A stretch of DNA of 64,000 bases from JAPOUP01 sp965221405. Its GTDB lineage: Bacteria; Pseudomonadota; Alphaproteobacteria; Rhodobacterales; Rhodobacteraceae. The position numbers and the translations under genes are program-made. The notes below the pieces were generated by a model, which was not told where the DNA came from, did no database searches, and saw only the letters and a program-made list of their open reading frames with translations. Where the stretch lies: the NCBI GenBank assembly GCA_965221405.1, contig CBDCSE010000002.1, positions 682,001 to 746,000 on the forward strand. Direction: 5' to 3'. Each line of letters starts with the position of its first letter. Within the stretch, counting starts at the first letter, position 1. This document shows positions 55,749 to 63,950 of this stretch, piece after piece.

Positions 55749-57407
55749 TCAATGATTAGCCAGTTGAGCCACTATTTCGTCCAGCATAGTAACGACGTCC
55801 GGATGAATTTCGTTAGGCGACATCACAGCAGCAAGCTGGTAATAGTCTGACTCGCCAAGCTCTACCCCGGCCGCGCTCAGAACTCTGCCAACTGTCATCT
55901 TTCCCTTGATCTGATCGGTGTCTGTGCTTTCGAATGGCCTTTCCACTAGCGCACGAGGCAAGTACTCTTCAATATACTCGCTCGCCTTTTCTTCCGCCAC
56001 TTTTCCTGCCAGCCGAGAAATAAACCTCAATATCGCATTCGGATGAATCAAATAGTTTTCGGTTTCATAGCGGGTCCAGTATACTACCTTCATCCCTTCC
56101 GGTGTACTCTTGCGTCCTTCCTCTATACGCAACTCTCCCAGTCCCAGGCCGTCCCAGCGTTGGCTTTTGCCTCCATTACGATCACACACCTCCAACGTGC
56201 GCAGAGCCGGGATTTGTGCCTTTAGCGCACGATAGTGCCTTTTTGCAAAAGTCCGGCCCTTCCCTTCCGCGGTTGGCACCCAGAAACCTGTATCCAAGTA
56301 CTGTCGCGCCGGGTGATCCAATACCTTTGCCCATTCCCGTAGAATATCAACATCGGTTTTTCCTTCCAGATAGAGCACGCGCTCCGTCGTTTCCGCCAGT
56401 ACGATTTCTTCGCTCGGGATAGTTGACAGCTGCTCCGCGTCCTGCCGGCGGACTGGCCTAAGATCGCTTGCCGTGACAAGAAACAGTTTTTCTCCTTTTT
56501 CCCTCGCTGCTTCTTCGATCAGCCTGCCCGAGTGAGTTGCGATCAGCACCTGACAGCCATTTTCCTCGCAGTGCTCGCGTATGAGGCGGTACATCTTTGC
56601 CTTTAGCAATGCGTGCAAGTGAGCGTCCGGCTCATCAATAAGAAACAGCGTCGCATCGGAATGTAAGAGAGCGGACTGCACCAGCACCGTTTGCAGGAAG
56701 CCTGAGGCGCCGTTTAGCAGATCGTACCAGTGGTCCCTTACCGAGTGCCTGTACCGCGCCTTTATCGGATCGACACCACTTGGTACTGCAAGTTCAAAAC
56801 CAAAGAACGACTCTATTGTATTCTGCAGTGTGCTCCATTTTGCACCCTCACGGCTTGCGGCCTTAACCATATTCCTAAGAACCGTTCCGCCTTTGCCGTG
56901 AGCCAGTCGTGTTGCGACCACTCCTGCGCTATATTCGGGTTCCTCAATATCCAATCCTGATAGTGAGGGAATGTAGAGCGCCTTCGGCGCGTTCTTCGCA
57001 TAAGCTTCAAGGTCCGGTATCGATATGTCTGTTACCGGTCCCACGGTGGCGCTTGTCGCGTCCTTAAAGCTGAGTTCGAAACCCACCTTCCAGTCGTTCG
57101 CCGATACTGTAATGGTGATCGGCTCTCTCGTGTTCTGATTATGCCACAACCCGTCAAAGCTAGACACCGCCAATGTCCTAAGACTGGCAACGTTCAATTC
57201 CACGCGGTGCAAGCTATTGTAATCCTGACGCCCTAGCTCAGCATTACTCCGCAACCAGATCCCGCCCAGCTCGGCCCAGGTTGCCAGAGCCTGCAACAAC
57301 GTCGACTTTCCTGAATTGTTGGGACCGGCGATAAGCGCCCGTTCCTCCAAGTCGAATTCCAAGAGCCGAAACTTCTTGAAGCGGCTTACGGCCACCCTAC
57401 GGATCAT
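55749..57407 (-). CDS. OLD-like AAA ATPase with TOPRIM-type segment
   Basis: A 552-residue ABC-type ATPase of the OLD/RecF-like group. Walker A is AGPNNSGKSTLLQAL near the N-terminus (IRRVAVSRFKKFRLLEFDL). Walker B is ATLFLIDEPDAHLHALLKAKM, and the H-loop is LIATHSGRLIE. It is followed by VLYLEGKTDVDILREWAKV, the pattern of an OLD-type TOPRIM nuclease domain. The TOPRIM metal-binding acidic residues appear present. The start ATG at 57407 follows GGAG and lies inside the end of the DUF6527 gene (11-bp overlap). It is therefore the last gene of the ubiquitin-like operon. OLD nucleases are common in phage defence; a link to the ubiquitin module is inferred from overlap. Confidence 0.85.
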   Translation of the reverse strand: MIRRVAVSRFKKFRLLEFDLEERALIAGPNNSGKSTLLQALATWAELGGIWLRSNAELGRQDYNSLHRVELNVASLRTLAVSSFDGLWHNQNTREPITITVSANDWKVGFELSFKDATSATVGPVTDISIPDLEAYAKNAPKALYIPSLSGLDIEEPEYSAGVVATRLAHGKGGTVLRNMVKAASREGAKWSTLQNTIESFFGFELAVPSGVDPIKARYRHSVRDHWYDLLNGASGFLQTVLVQSALLHSDATLFLIDEPDAHLHALLKAKMYRLIREHCEENGCQVLIATHSGRLIEEAAREKGEKLFLVTASDLRPVRRQDAEQLSTIPSEEIVLAETTERVLYLEGKTDVDILREWAKVLDHPARQYLDTGFWVPTAEGKGRTFAKRHYRALKAQIPALRTLEVCDRNGGKSQRWDGLGLGELRIEEGRKSTPEGMKVVYWTRYETENYLIHPNAILRFISRLAGKVAEEKASEYIEEYLPRALVERPFESTDTDQIKGKMTVGRVLSAAGVELGESDYYQLAAVMSPNEIHPDVVTMLDEIVAQLANH

Positions 57408-57762
57408 CCCTGTTCTCCTTCGGCACGAAAATGCTCGGTGTATCACTCCAGCGGATCCTTCCGTGCTGAAGCCAATAGTGGCATTTGCACCGACGTCCCG
57501 TCACGTGCACGGATGGATGCAACGATAACTCGCCGCCCGGGTGCTCGGTTACCAACCACCGTCCCTGCAACTCGGCTGATATGTCCAAATGGATGATCTG
57601 TCGGCATTGGCGTCGAGGACATACCACTGCGGCCTGAAATGGATACTTCTTTCCTCCTATGATGTAGATCGTATCCTTCGCTACGCGTTCGGGCAGATCC
57701 TCCACCCACTCTGTCCTATACGGATGCCGTTTAGCCAGTTGGTTGAAGAACCATCTAATCAC
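57397..57762 (-). CDS. DUF6527-type protein of a ubiquitin-like operon
   Basis: A 121-residue protein from the GTG at 57762, which overlaps the stop of the JAB-E1 gene by eight bases. The pattern WVEDLPERVAKDTIYIIGG, ICP-type AAVVCPRRQCRQIIHLDI, LHPSVHVTGRRCKCHYWLQHG and RIRW is characteristic of DUF6527 proteins, small cysteine-containing proteins (CPRRQC ... CKCH, possibly zinc-binding) that accompany prokaryotic ubiquitin-like operons. The longer frame to 57945 includes part of the E1 gene and is not preferred. The role is unknown. Confidence 0.7.
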   Translation of the reverse strand: MIRWFFNQLAKRHPYRTEWVEDLPERVAKDTIYIIGGKKYPFQAAVVCPRRQCRQIIHLDISAELQGRWLVTEHPGGELSLHPSVHVTGRRCKCHYWLQHGRIRWSDTPSIFVPKENRDDP

Positions 57763-59146
57763 GGCGGATATTGTTCCAAACAAGCAGACTGCTATCGCCG
57801 GTGCCTCGGTACCGCTCAAACAGCTGATGCGGTTTCCCGTCATCGGCTTCGGACTCAAAACAACCGTGAACCAGACGAAACCGCTGAGTGGAAAACTCGC
57901 GGTCCTGGTCGAGCCGAAATGCGTGCACTCGCGCGACAAAATCATTGAACGCCATACATGCCGCCTGCATGTTCACCGACATTACTGCCGGTTGCTCCTC
58001 TCCTACTGCCGCTAGGTATCCGGCGACGCGCTGCCGTTCGTAGTGCTCTGGATCCGCTCGTTGCCAATTCTCCGCAGTTACCTGATCCATTTGATATGCA
58101 CCACGAGACCACAAATCGCGCCCATCGGGATGGACATAATGAGACACCGCGTCGGCGGCACCGATATCTCCTGTTCCGTCGGCGTCTATATGCACTCCGA
58201 CATCAAAATAAGGAATCAGATACGCGCTGGCTAAACACTCCAAATGATACCGCCCAAAGGCCGAGTCCACGCAGCCAAAGAGTACATCGCAATCGATTAG
58301 TGCCGATACGACCTCTGGAGAGTCGGTCAACGCTTCATAAGCATCGATTTGGGTCCCAAGTCCTGTTCGTTCAATCGCTCCACCAATCGCTTCCACCTTT
58401 GATCGTTTGTTTCTTGCATCCACCATTGAACCATTTACGATCCGGTTAAGATTCTTCTCCTCAAGAACATCATTATCAACAATCACGAGCTGTCCAACAC
58501 AGTTGCGAGCCAGTAGCTCAATCACAATACTTCCAGTTCCTGAACAGCCCACCACTCCCACTCGCATTGTGCGCAATCGATCTAATGTTTCGCCTCCAAA
58601 CGTTTGGGACAGTTTCCTCTCATATGCAGTTGAATGCCCTTGTTCCGTGCTGTTCCAAATTATAATGTTGTCGCCCGCAACATTGACTGATCGAAAGCCT
58701 CGAAATTGTCCACGCTCCCCTACTGACCTCACGACCATCGAGCCATCCGGCAACATAATCGCTGCACCATTAATTCTTGCGTCATCAAACCACGCGTTCA
58801 CCGAGGCGAATAACTCCCGATCATTCGCATTATCAACTTCTGAAAATTCGTTGCCACCATTCGGATGGGAGTGAACGGTGATTATAGATTGGCCCAACCG
58901 ATCAATGTTGGTGATCGTGTCTGGCGAAAAGTATGCTTCAAACGGCCATGTAACCCTGTTCACGCGCCTGTCAGACAATTCGTGAGACAGACCGACAAAC
59001 TCCGCGACCACAAGTTTCTGATGATGTTTCCCAGATCCTTGATTGCATATGAAGACACCCGCAGCCTCCAATCCATCTCCGGGAAAGAGGTATCGAAACG
59101 CCAATTCATGCGTTCGTTTAGTCATCGCTAATGTCAGGAGCTTCAT
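57755..59146 (-). CDS. JAB protease / E1-type (ThiF) adenylyltransferase fusion
   Basis: A 463-residue protein. The N-terminal domain (about residues 1-145) is a JAB/JAMM metalloprotease with TVHSHPNGGNEFSEVD, giving the H-x-H ... S-x2-D zinc ligands. The C-terminal domain is a ThiF/E1 enzyme with GVVGCSGTGSIVIELLA and IVDNDVLEEKNLNRI, the ATP-binding segments that adenylate the tail of ubiquitin-like proteins. Where related E1s carry a cysteine pair (C-x-x-C before R-G), this protein reads DLWSRG, so the expected thioester or zinc cysteines are missing. It starts at 59146, overlapping the E2 stop. It probably combines processing and activation of the neighbouring multi-ubiquitin protein. Confidence 0.88.
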   Translation of the reverse strand: MKLLTLAMTKRTHELAFRYLFPGDGLEAAGVFICNQGSGKHHQKLVVAEFVGLSHELSDRRVNRVTWPFEAYFSPDTITNIDRLGQSIITVHSHPNGGNEFSEVDNANDRELFASVNAWFDDARINGAAIMLPDGSMVVRSVGERGQFRGFRSVNVAGDNIIIWNSTEQGHSTAYERKLSQTFGGETLDRLRTMRVGVVGCSGTGSIVIELLARNCVGQLVIVDNDVLEEKNLNRIVNGSMVDARNKRSKVEAIGGAIERTGLGTQIDAYEALTDSPEVVSALIDCDVLFGCVDSAFGRYHLECLASAYLIPYFDVGVHIDADGTGDIGAADAVSHYVHPDGRDLWSRGAYQMDQVTAENWQRADPEHYERQRVAGYLAAVGEEQPAVMSVNMQAACMAFNDFVARVHAFRLDQDREFSTQRFRLVHGCFESEADDGKPHQLFERYRGTGDSSLLVWNNIRRD

Positions 59147-59532
59147 TTTGCGCCGGCTACGTGTAGCTCGTGCCAGACATATTCGATATGGCGCGTAAGG
59201 TCATCTTCCCCCGGGCTCCAATCATAGTGCCTGGACCACCGCTGCCATCGACGCGCAAAGTGTTCCTCTATTGAAAGCGCTCCCGCATCGTGGCCATTCA
59301 CCTTGCTTAGTGGTGGATCGAAATAGAACATATCCAATGGTGATGCAGGATACCCTGCAGGTATCAGAACCATAAGGTCTGCTGTTGACTGGGTGAACCC
59401 AGCCGGAACAGCAAAACCCTCAATTAGAAGGCCGTATTTGCCACTCCCTTCATTGAGTTTTCGCCATCGACCTCGATGATTCGCATCAAGGTACTCAACA
59501 TCCTCCGGGAGCAGTTCAAAGGCGTCACTCAC
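59143..59532 (-). CDS. Prokaryotic E2-like protein (Prok-E2_E type)
   Basis: A 129-residue protein of the prokaryotic E2 family E. The pattern LLPEDVEYLDAN, FAVPAGFTQSTADLMVLIPAGYP and DMFYFDPPL matches the E2-fold core with its typical P-x-G-Y-P turn. No cysteine is present anywhere in the sequence, so it cannot form the classic E2 thioester. The histidines in RHYDWSPGEDDL or HELH may be functional. Its start overlaps the multi-ubiquitin stop by eight bases and its stop overlaps the JAB-E1 start by four, so the three are translated together. Confidence 0.75.
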   Translation of the reverse strand: MSDAFELLPEDVEYLDANHRGRWRKLNEGSGKYGLLIEGFAVPAGFTQSTADLMVLIPAGYPASPLDMFYFDPPLSKVNGHDAGALSIEEHFARRWQRWSRHYDWSPGEDDLTRHIEYVWHELHVAGAK

Positions 59533-60262
59533 GTCCCTGCTGCGCCTGACGGAGAACGGTCTCGAACCGCTCTAAACCGGGTTGTGAGACGTCGACGAAG
59601 TCGTCTTCCTTGATCCGTTCCCTTTTTCCTCCCCCTAACTTCTGATTCAACGCCCACTCTTCCGGCGTTTTTTCAGCCAGTGCCAAAATTTGTGTACCCG
59701 TGATCTTTTCTTCCTCCACGGTGTATTTATCTCGATCAATCCTGATTCGATATTTTTGCCCCTTAGGTGGAGGGCGGCCATGTCGGCTGCAATCCTCGAT
59801 GTCTATCGGATCTCCAACACCGGAACCGTCACTTGCCGGTATCACGAAGAAGGCGTTTCCTTCCTGCACCAGAACTTTCGTGTCGTCTGCTATCTCTGCA
59901 TCTGGCCCAGTGCCAATGTCAGCAAAGAGACGACCTTCCGGGTGTTCAGAGTCAAACGCCTTGAGCTCTTTTCCAGTAATTTTTGCCTTCGGCAGAGACG
60001 GGCCCGGTTCGCCATTCAGCTGTAGCTGGATTGCCTTTCGTAGTGGCGGATTGTCTTCTATCGAACTCTCTCCGGTCACAAACGACTCGTGTCCTCTGAT
60101 AATAAGAAAGCTAGCGGAGTCGAGTGGAATATCGATATCATCCTGTTGGTTAAGAAAAAGACCTCCGTTCTCACATCCGGCTAAGTCATGGATTACCTGA
60201 GCGCTGACGAAGCCGACTGTTACTTCGTGTTCTGTGCCATCGATCTCAATGTTCGTTTTCAT
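59525..60262 (-). CDS. Multi-ubiquitin-domain protein
   Basis: A 245-residue protein made of about three beta-grasp (ubiquitin-like) units: residues about 1-77 (TNIEIDGTEHEVTVGFVSA), 78-155 (IQLQLNGEPGPS ... AKITGKEL) and 165-240 (YRIRIDRDKYTVEEEKITGT). The repeated T-G-x-x-I/L turn is typical of Multi_ubiq domains. The tail ends QAQQGRE without a Gly-Gly, so any conjugation would need another chemistry or trimming. The ATG at 60262 follows GGGGAGAAGAGG; the longer frame to 60301 is less likely. It is the first gene of a five-gene overlapping operon. Confidence 0.85.
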   Translation of the reverse strand: MKTNIEIDGTEHEVTVGFVSAQVIHDLAGCENGGLFLNQQDDIDIPLDSASFLIIRGHESFVTGESSIEDNPPLRKAIQLQLNGEPGPSLPKAKITGKELKAFDSEHPEGRLFADIGTGPDAEIADDTKVLVQEGNAFFVIPASDGSGVGDPIDIEDCSRHGRPPPKGQKYRIRIDRDKYTVEEEKITGTQILALAEKTPEEWALNQKLGGGKRERIKEDDFVDVSQPGLERFETVLRQAQQGRE

Positions 60263-60597
60263 TTCTGCCTCTTCTCCCCAGCAAGCCAGCGCCATTCTCA
60301 CCGGTGTAGGAGATCACCGTAGCAGGTGTGTAGAACGTGGCCCTGTTCGCTGCGTCTATCAGCCTCGTGCCACACTGCGACATCAATTTCCAGCGCTCCG
60401 CCAGCTTTACGCCTCTTCCTCTAAGCCACCATCCTGCGCTTTCCACTACCCCGACTTCCGGTTCCCGAATACCTGGAATGCGGAAAGCGAACATACGGGA
60501 ATGGCACGCGGGAGAGGCGGTTGATGACGCGGTTCAGCACGATTGCGGTCATGCACCGGCAGTACCAGTGCCGGGATTGCGGCGTGACGCTCTTCCC
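60263..60597. other. Intergenic region upstream of the ubiquitin-like operon
   Basis: About 335 bases expected to hold the operon promoter (minus strand). A short plus-strand frame reads RQYQCRDCGVTLFPP near 60555-60600, a zinc-ribbon fragment of transposase type. No strong promoter was recognised. Confidence 0.3.
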
Positions 60598-60671
60598 GCC
60601 TGCCCGTGCGGGAGTCCCGCGTCGCGCAGCCGCCGGATCCCGGCGATCATGTCGAGGCGGGCCTCGGCCAT
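60598..60671 (-). pseudogene. Duplicated N-terminal fragment of the coiled-coil membrane protein
   Basis: From an ATG at 60671 the minus strand reads MAEARLDMIAGIRRLRDAGL, nearly the same as the start of the intact gene at 61066. About 115 bases, including the upstream leader to about 60720, are shared between the two copies. After about 25 codons the similarity stops abruptly at 60598. It is a truncated tandem copy. Confidence 0.6.
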
Positions 60672-60739
60672 AGGTCCGGTCCCCTTTCCGTCTCCGTCGG
60701 GACTGCCCTACGCCGTTTCCGAACCGCACCCGGCGGGCG

Positions 60740-61066
60740 TCACGGTCCTGGCAGGGCCACTCCGAGGATCCCGGCGAGCCACGGCAAGACCAGAATGGCG
60801 ACGATCACGCCGCCGATGGCCTTGATCCATTTCAGGTCCGTGTCCAGCCTCCTGATGTCGCCCCTGAGCGCCTCGATGTCCCTGCTGACGTCACCCCTGA
60901 GGGCCTTGAAGTCGCCCCTGAGCACCTCAAGGTCCGCCTTCGTGGCGACGCCTCCGGTGACGCCGGCGTGGATCGCCAGGGTGACGGCCTCGGCCTGCCC
61001 GTGCGGGAGTCCCGCGTCGCGCAGACGCTGGGTCTCCGCGATCATGTTGAAGGCGGCCTCGGCCAT
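60740..61066 (-). CDS. Small coiled-coil membrane protein (DUF1640-like)
   Basis: A 108-residue protein. A short N-terminal segment (FNMIAETQRLRDAGLPHGQAEA) leads into a coiled coil of repeating acidic and basic heptads (KADLEVLRGDFKALRGD ...) and one C-terminal transmembrane helix (AIGGVIVAILVLPWLAGIL). This layout is that of the DUF1640/CCDC90-like proteins. The function is unknown. A truncated copy lies just downstream (60598-60671). Confidence 0.65.
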   Translation of the reverse strand: MAEAAFNMIAETQRLRDAGLPHGQAEAVTLAIHAGVTGGVATKADLEVLRGDFKALRGDVSRDIEALRGDIRRLDTDLKWIKAIGGVIVAILVLPWLAGILGVALPGP

Positions 61067-61269
61067 GGGTCCGGTTCCCTTTCCGTCTCCGTCAGGAGCG
61101 TCCTACACCGTTCCGCCGCGCGGTTCCAGCCGTTTCGCTACGTGTGCGCTGCGCGGCGGCCCGGAAGCCGTCCGACCGGTCAGTTTGACGTGCAGCCCAT
61201 GTTGGTTCGCCAAGCGGCATCCATTATATACTTATAGCCGTCCCCGCTGTCTGTCCGCGCCCACTGGCC

Positions 61270-61620
61270 CCAATGCCGGATTCCCTAGGGGCGCCCCAAG
61301 GCGGCATGGCCATCATGGACCGCGGCATCGCCACCAAGGCCAACCTCGCGTGGCTGCGCCAGGAGGGCTACCGCCATCCCGTCGTCTCCCGCGATGCCAT
61401 CCGGGTGTCCGGCACCGGAGGGGAGTCCATCAGGGTGGTGACGGCGTCCCGGCAGGCGGTGGACGTCCGCGGTCGGGGTCCGGCGGCGCCATCGCGTCCC
61501 TGGCTCCGGGAACCGCCCGCACGGGCGCGGGCCGCTCTCCGGAAGGGTCCGCCCGGGGCGCGGAAGGCGCTCCAGCGGCCTTCCGGCGCACCGTACGGTC
61601 GGCTCAGTCCCTCTCCGCCA
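61270..61620 (+). pseudogene. Middle fragment of an IS1634-type transposase
   Basis: A frame with IMDRGIATKANLAWLRQEGY, RHPVVSRDAIRV and IRVVTASRQAVDV, which matches the central catalytic region of IS1634 transposases around the second aspartate. Neither the N- nor the C-terminal part is present here; an N-terminal fragment of the same family lies at 44949-45302. It abuts the truncated surface-protein gene on the opposite strand. Confidence 0.65.
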
Positions 61621-61828
61621 CGAAGGAGCCGACATAGCTGTTCTCCCGGTCCTCCACGGCGCCGCCGACCCAGCCGGCGGGGTCGCCCGCGTCGCTGGCG
61701 TACCATCTCGCCTCCGCGCCCCCGCCCGAGCAGCCGTTGCGCGCGCAGTCCATGCGGTACGTGAAATCCCCCCAGTCGCCGGAAACGTGGTCGTGCCACC
61801 TGGCCCCGCGGCCGTCGTCCAGGTCCAC
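61604..61828 (-). pseudogene. C-terminal fragment of a secreted or surface protein
   Basis: A 74-codon frame with polar, glycine- and tryptophan-rich content (WGDFTYRMDCARNGCSGGG, then YASDAGDPAGWVGGAVEDR) and a stop at 61604. The style is that of the passenger part of surface lipoproteins such as the one at 62427. The upstream sequence continues in another frame up to about 61910. It is probably a decayed relative, broken by frameshift and adjacent to a transposase fragment. Confidence 0.35.
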
Positions 61829-61914
61829 CCCAGGAAACCGTCCCCGCCGCTGAGGGTCTGCGGTACCGCCGGCCGGTCCGTCGGCTGTCCGCCGCCGCCG
61901 GGCCCCGAACCGGC

Positions 61915-62103
61915 CTATTCGGGCGATGGAAAGATTTCGTCATATTCGGCTGTTCCACTCCAAGACCGCTCGTGCGGATTCTTCACGGCAACGCCAGCCA
62001 CTGAAGCCCGAACACGACGGACAAGACGATTGGTGGCTTCGTCCCTGATTTCAATTTCAACCTTTTTCCTGGTCACATTATTCACAACACAAACGTTGGG
62101 CAT
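61915..62103 (-). CDS. Small protein, 62 residues, function unknown
   Basis: From ATG 62103 the minus strand encodes a small basic protein starting MPNVCVVNNVTRKKVEIEIR. The start follows GAAAGGATAGGGCG, a leader that is repeated exactly before the DUF2158-type gene at 62342. No family is recognised. The length, ordinary composition and good ribosome binding site support a real gene. It follows the DUF2158 gene after 62 bases. Confidence 0.55.
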   Translation of the reverse strand: MPNVCVVNNVTRKKVEIEIRDEATNRLVRRVRASVAGVAVKNPHERSWSGTAEYDEIFPSPE

Positions 62104-62165
62104 CGCCCTATCCTTTCGAGCCTTTGCCAGGGGTCGTCTCCGATCCGCGCCCTTCTGTTTTTCTG

Positions 62166-62342
62166 TCAGGCGTCTTTCGCCGCGTGTTTCAGGATGGCGG
62201 TTTCGAACGTTCTGGTCATTACCTTTCCCTTTTCCATCCATACGACTTTGACGCGTTGGCCGTCGGTGTCCTCGACGGTCATTTGCGGCCCGCCGGATTT
62301 CAGTTTCACCACGTCACCGGCTTTGATTGGTTGGCCAGTCAT
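62166..62342 (-). CDS. DUF2158/YodC-type small protein, 58 residues
   Basis: The frame from ATG 62342 reads MTGQPIKAGDVVKLKSGGPQ, followed by MTVEDTDGQRVKVVWMEKG. The GDVVKLKSGGPxMTV pattern is the signature of DUF2158 (YodC-like) proteins. It has the same GAAAGGATAGGGCG leader as the next small gene. It lies 85 bases after the surface lipoprotein gene on the same strand. The function of the family is unknown. Confidence 0.8.
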   Translation of the reverse strand: MTGQPIKAGDVVKLKSGGPQMTVEDTDGQRVKVVWMEKGKVMTRTFETAILKHAAKDA

Positions 62343-62426
62343 CGCCCTATCCTTTCGCTCCCGTTGAAAACCCCGGCCATCGCTGGCCGGGGGTCGTGGT
62401 TCCTGTCCGTCACTGACGGGTCAGGG

Positions 62427-63926
62427 TCACTGCGTGGCGTGGTAGACGCCGGCGACCGCGCCGTCGGAGAAGTCCTTGCCGAACTCCCCGACGATGCCGT
62501 CCGGACGCCTGTCGGCCTCACCGTAGCTCTGGTGGGAGAACCGTCCGCCGTCCTTGACAGCAGGAAGGTTATCGCCCATGCCATCTGCACTGAGGGTGCC
62601 TTTCTCGATCTCGACCTTCCATCCGGCGTTCACGGCGTCGCCCCGGAAGTTGTCGATCATGCCCTCCAGCATCGGGGCATCGCCGAAGGTCGCCTTGAGC
62701 TCGACGTCCGCCATGAAGTGCCCCGACCGCACCGCCTTGGCGTCCTCGCCGGCGGTCGACGCCCTGAACGTCGACAGCCCGTGGGCGTCGCCGGTGTAGG
62801 TCGCCGTTTCGTCCAGGGCAGCGTTAGCGCCGATCACACCGCGATCTGTGGCGACGAGAGCGGCGGATCCGGCGCCCCGGCTGGCCCATGCCTTTACTCC
62901 ATCACTGGCGTCAAACCACATGCCCCATTCGAGATAATTCACCGGCCCGTAGGTGCCGCCATCCTTGACGTACCATTTGTTTTGGTCAGCGGCGGCAATG
63001 ATGAATTTCCAGCCGTCCCCGATCTCCCCGCCTACGGCAACGGCCGCACAGCCGCTCTCGCTAACACAGGTGAAAGTACCTTCGAGGTCGGTGGTGCCGT
63101 TTTCAAGGGAGACTTCTGTTGAGACGGAAATGCCAGCTTCCGCTTTCGGAAGAGCCACAGCGCCACCGGTATCACCCAGTTTCTCGCCCTTCACAAACAC
63201 GTTGTTGAAGTTCCGCGCGCCGTCCGGGCGGGTGCTGCCGTGGAACAGGACGCCGGAAGCGTCCGCGATTTCCGTGTTCATTCTAGCAGATATGGACTTA
63301 ATGTTGCCATTGCTATTCAATAGCGCTCCATCAAGCCCCTTGGCGGCCTCAGTCCCCCAGTGGGCGGCGTCATGCGGCTTGGTCCTGCTCTTGCCCCTGA
63401 TCTCCTTGGCCAGGGCCATGACGGTTTTCTGGTTCGCCTCTATCGTTTTGATGTCGCCTTCAAGGGACTCGACGAGCCTGACCTTGCCGACGGCGGTGGC
63501 GGGAAGCGCCTCCGCCTTTTTAAGCGCGGCCCTCGCGTCGGCCAGGGCGGCGTTTATTTCCGTTTCGGCGTCAAGGATGGCCATCGCGTTCGCGGTGGCG
63601 TCCGCCGACACGCCCTGAACGGCGGCGAAGCCGGTCTTGGGCATTTTATTGCCACCGTCGGAAGCGTCCGCCGCTTTCTTGAAGGCGGCGTCGGCGGCGC
63701 TTTTCGCGGTGTCGGCCTCCGCCGTTATGGAGAGCTGCGTCGGCGTCGAGACTGGCGTGCGGGTGCACATGTTCGCATCCCCGTCCCATGTCCCGCCGCC
63801 ATCCTCACACGCTTTCTGGGGCGTCAGCATAACCGTCCCCGGACTGTCGCTCCCCCCGCCGCAAGCGGCCAGGGCGAGCGCGCCCGCGAGCGTGGCCGCG
63901 GGCATGTAGAGTCTCGATATTCTCAT
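62427..63926 (-). CDS. Surface-type lipoprotein with TbpB-like beta-barrel C-terminus
   Basis: A 499-residue lipoprotein. The signal peptide ends in the lipobox LAAC (ALALAACGGGSDS). Residues about 50-210 are helical and alanine/lysine-rich (TAKSAADAAFKKAADAS), with a coiled-coil character. The C-terminal part ends GEFGKDFSDGAVAGVYHAT, the pattern of TbpB-like small beta-barrels seen in surface lipoproteins that are carried across the outer membrane by Slam-type proteins. Two cysteines in FTCVSESGCAAV may bond. The gene starts 24 bases after the end of an outer-membrane protein gene, possibly its transporter. The ligand is unknown. Confidence 0.75.
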   Translation of the reverse strand: MRISRLYMPAATLAGALALAACGGGSDSPGTVMLTPQKACEDGGGTWDGDANMCTRTPVSTPTQLSITAEADTAKSAADAAFKKAADASDGGNKMPKTGFAAVQGVSADATANAMAILDAETEINAALADARAALKKAEALPATAVGKVRLVESLEGDIKTIEANQKTVMALAKEIRGKSRTKPHDAAHWGTEAAKGLDGALLNSNGNIKSISARMNTEIADASGVLFHGSTRPDGARNFNNVFVKGEKLGDTGGAVALPKAEAGISVSTEVSLENGTTDLEGTFTCVSESGCAAVAVGGEIGDGWKFIIAAADQNKWYVKDGGTYGPVNYLEWGMWFDASDGVKAWASRGAGSAALVATDRGVIGANAALDETATYTGDAHGLSTFRASTAGEDAKAVRSGHFMADVELKATFGDAPMLEGMIDNFRGDAVNAGWKVEIEKGTLSADGMGDNLPAVKDGGRFSHQSYGEADRRPDGIVGEFGKDFSDGAVAGVYHATQ

Positions 63927-63950
63927 CGTGTTTTCCTTTCGTGTCAGCGG

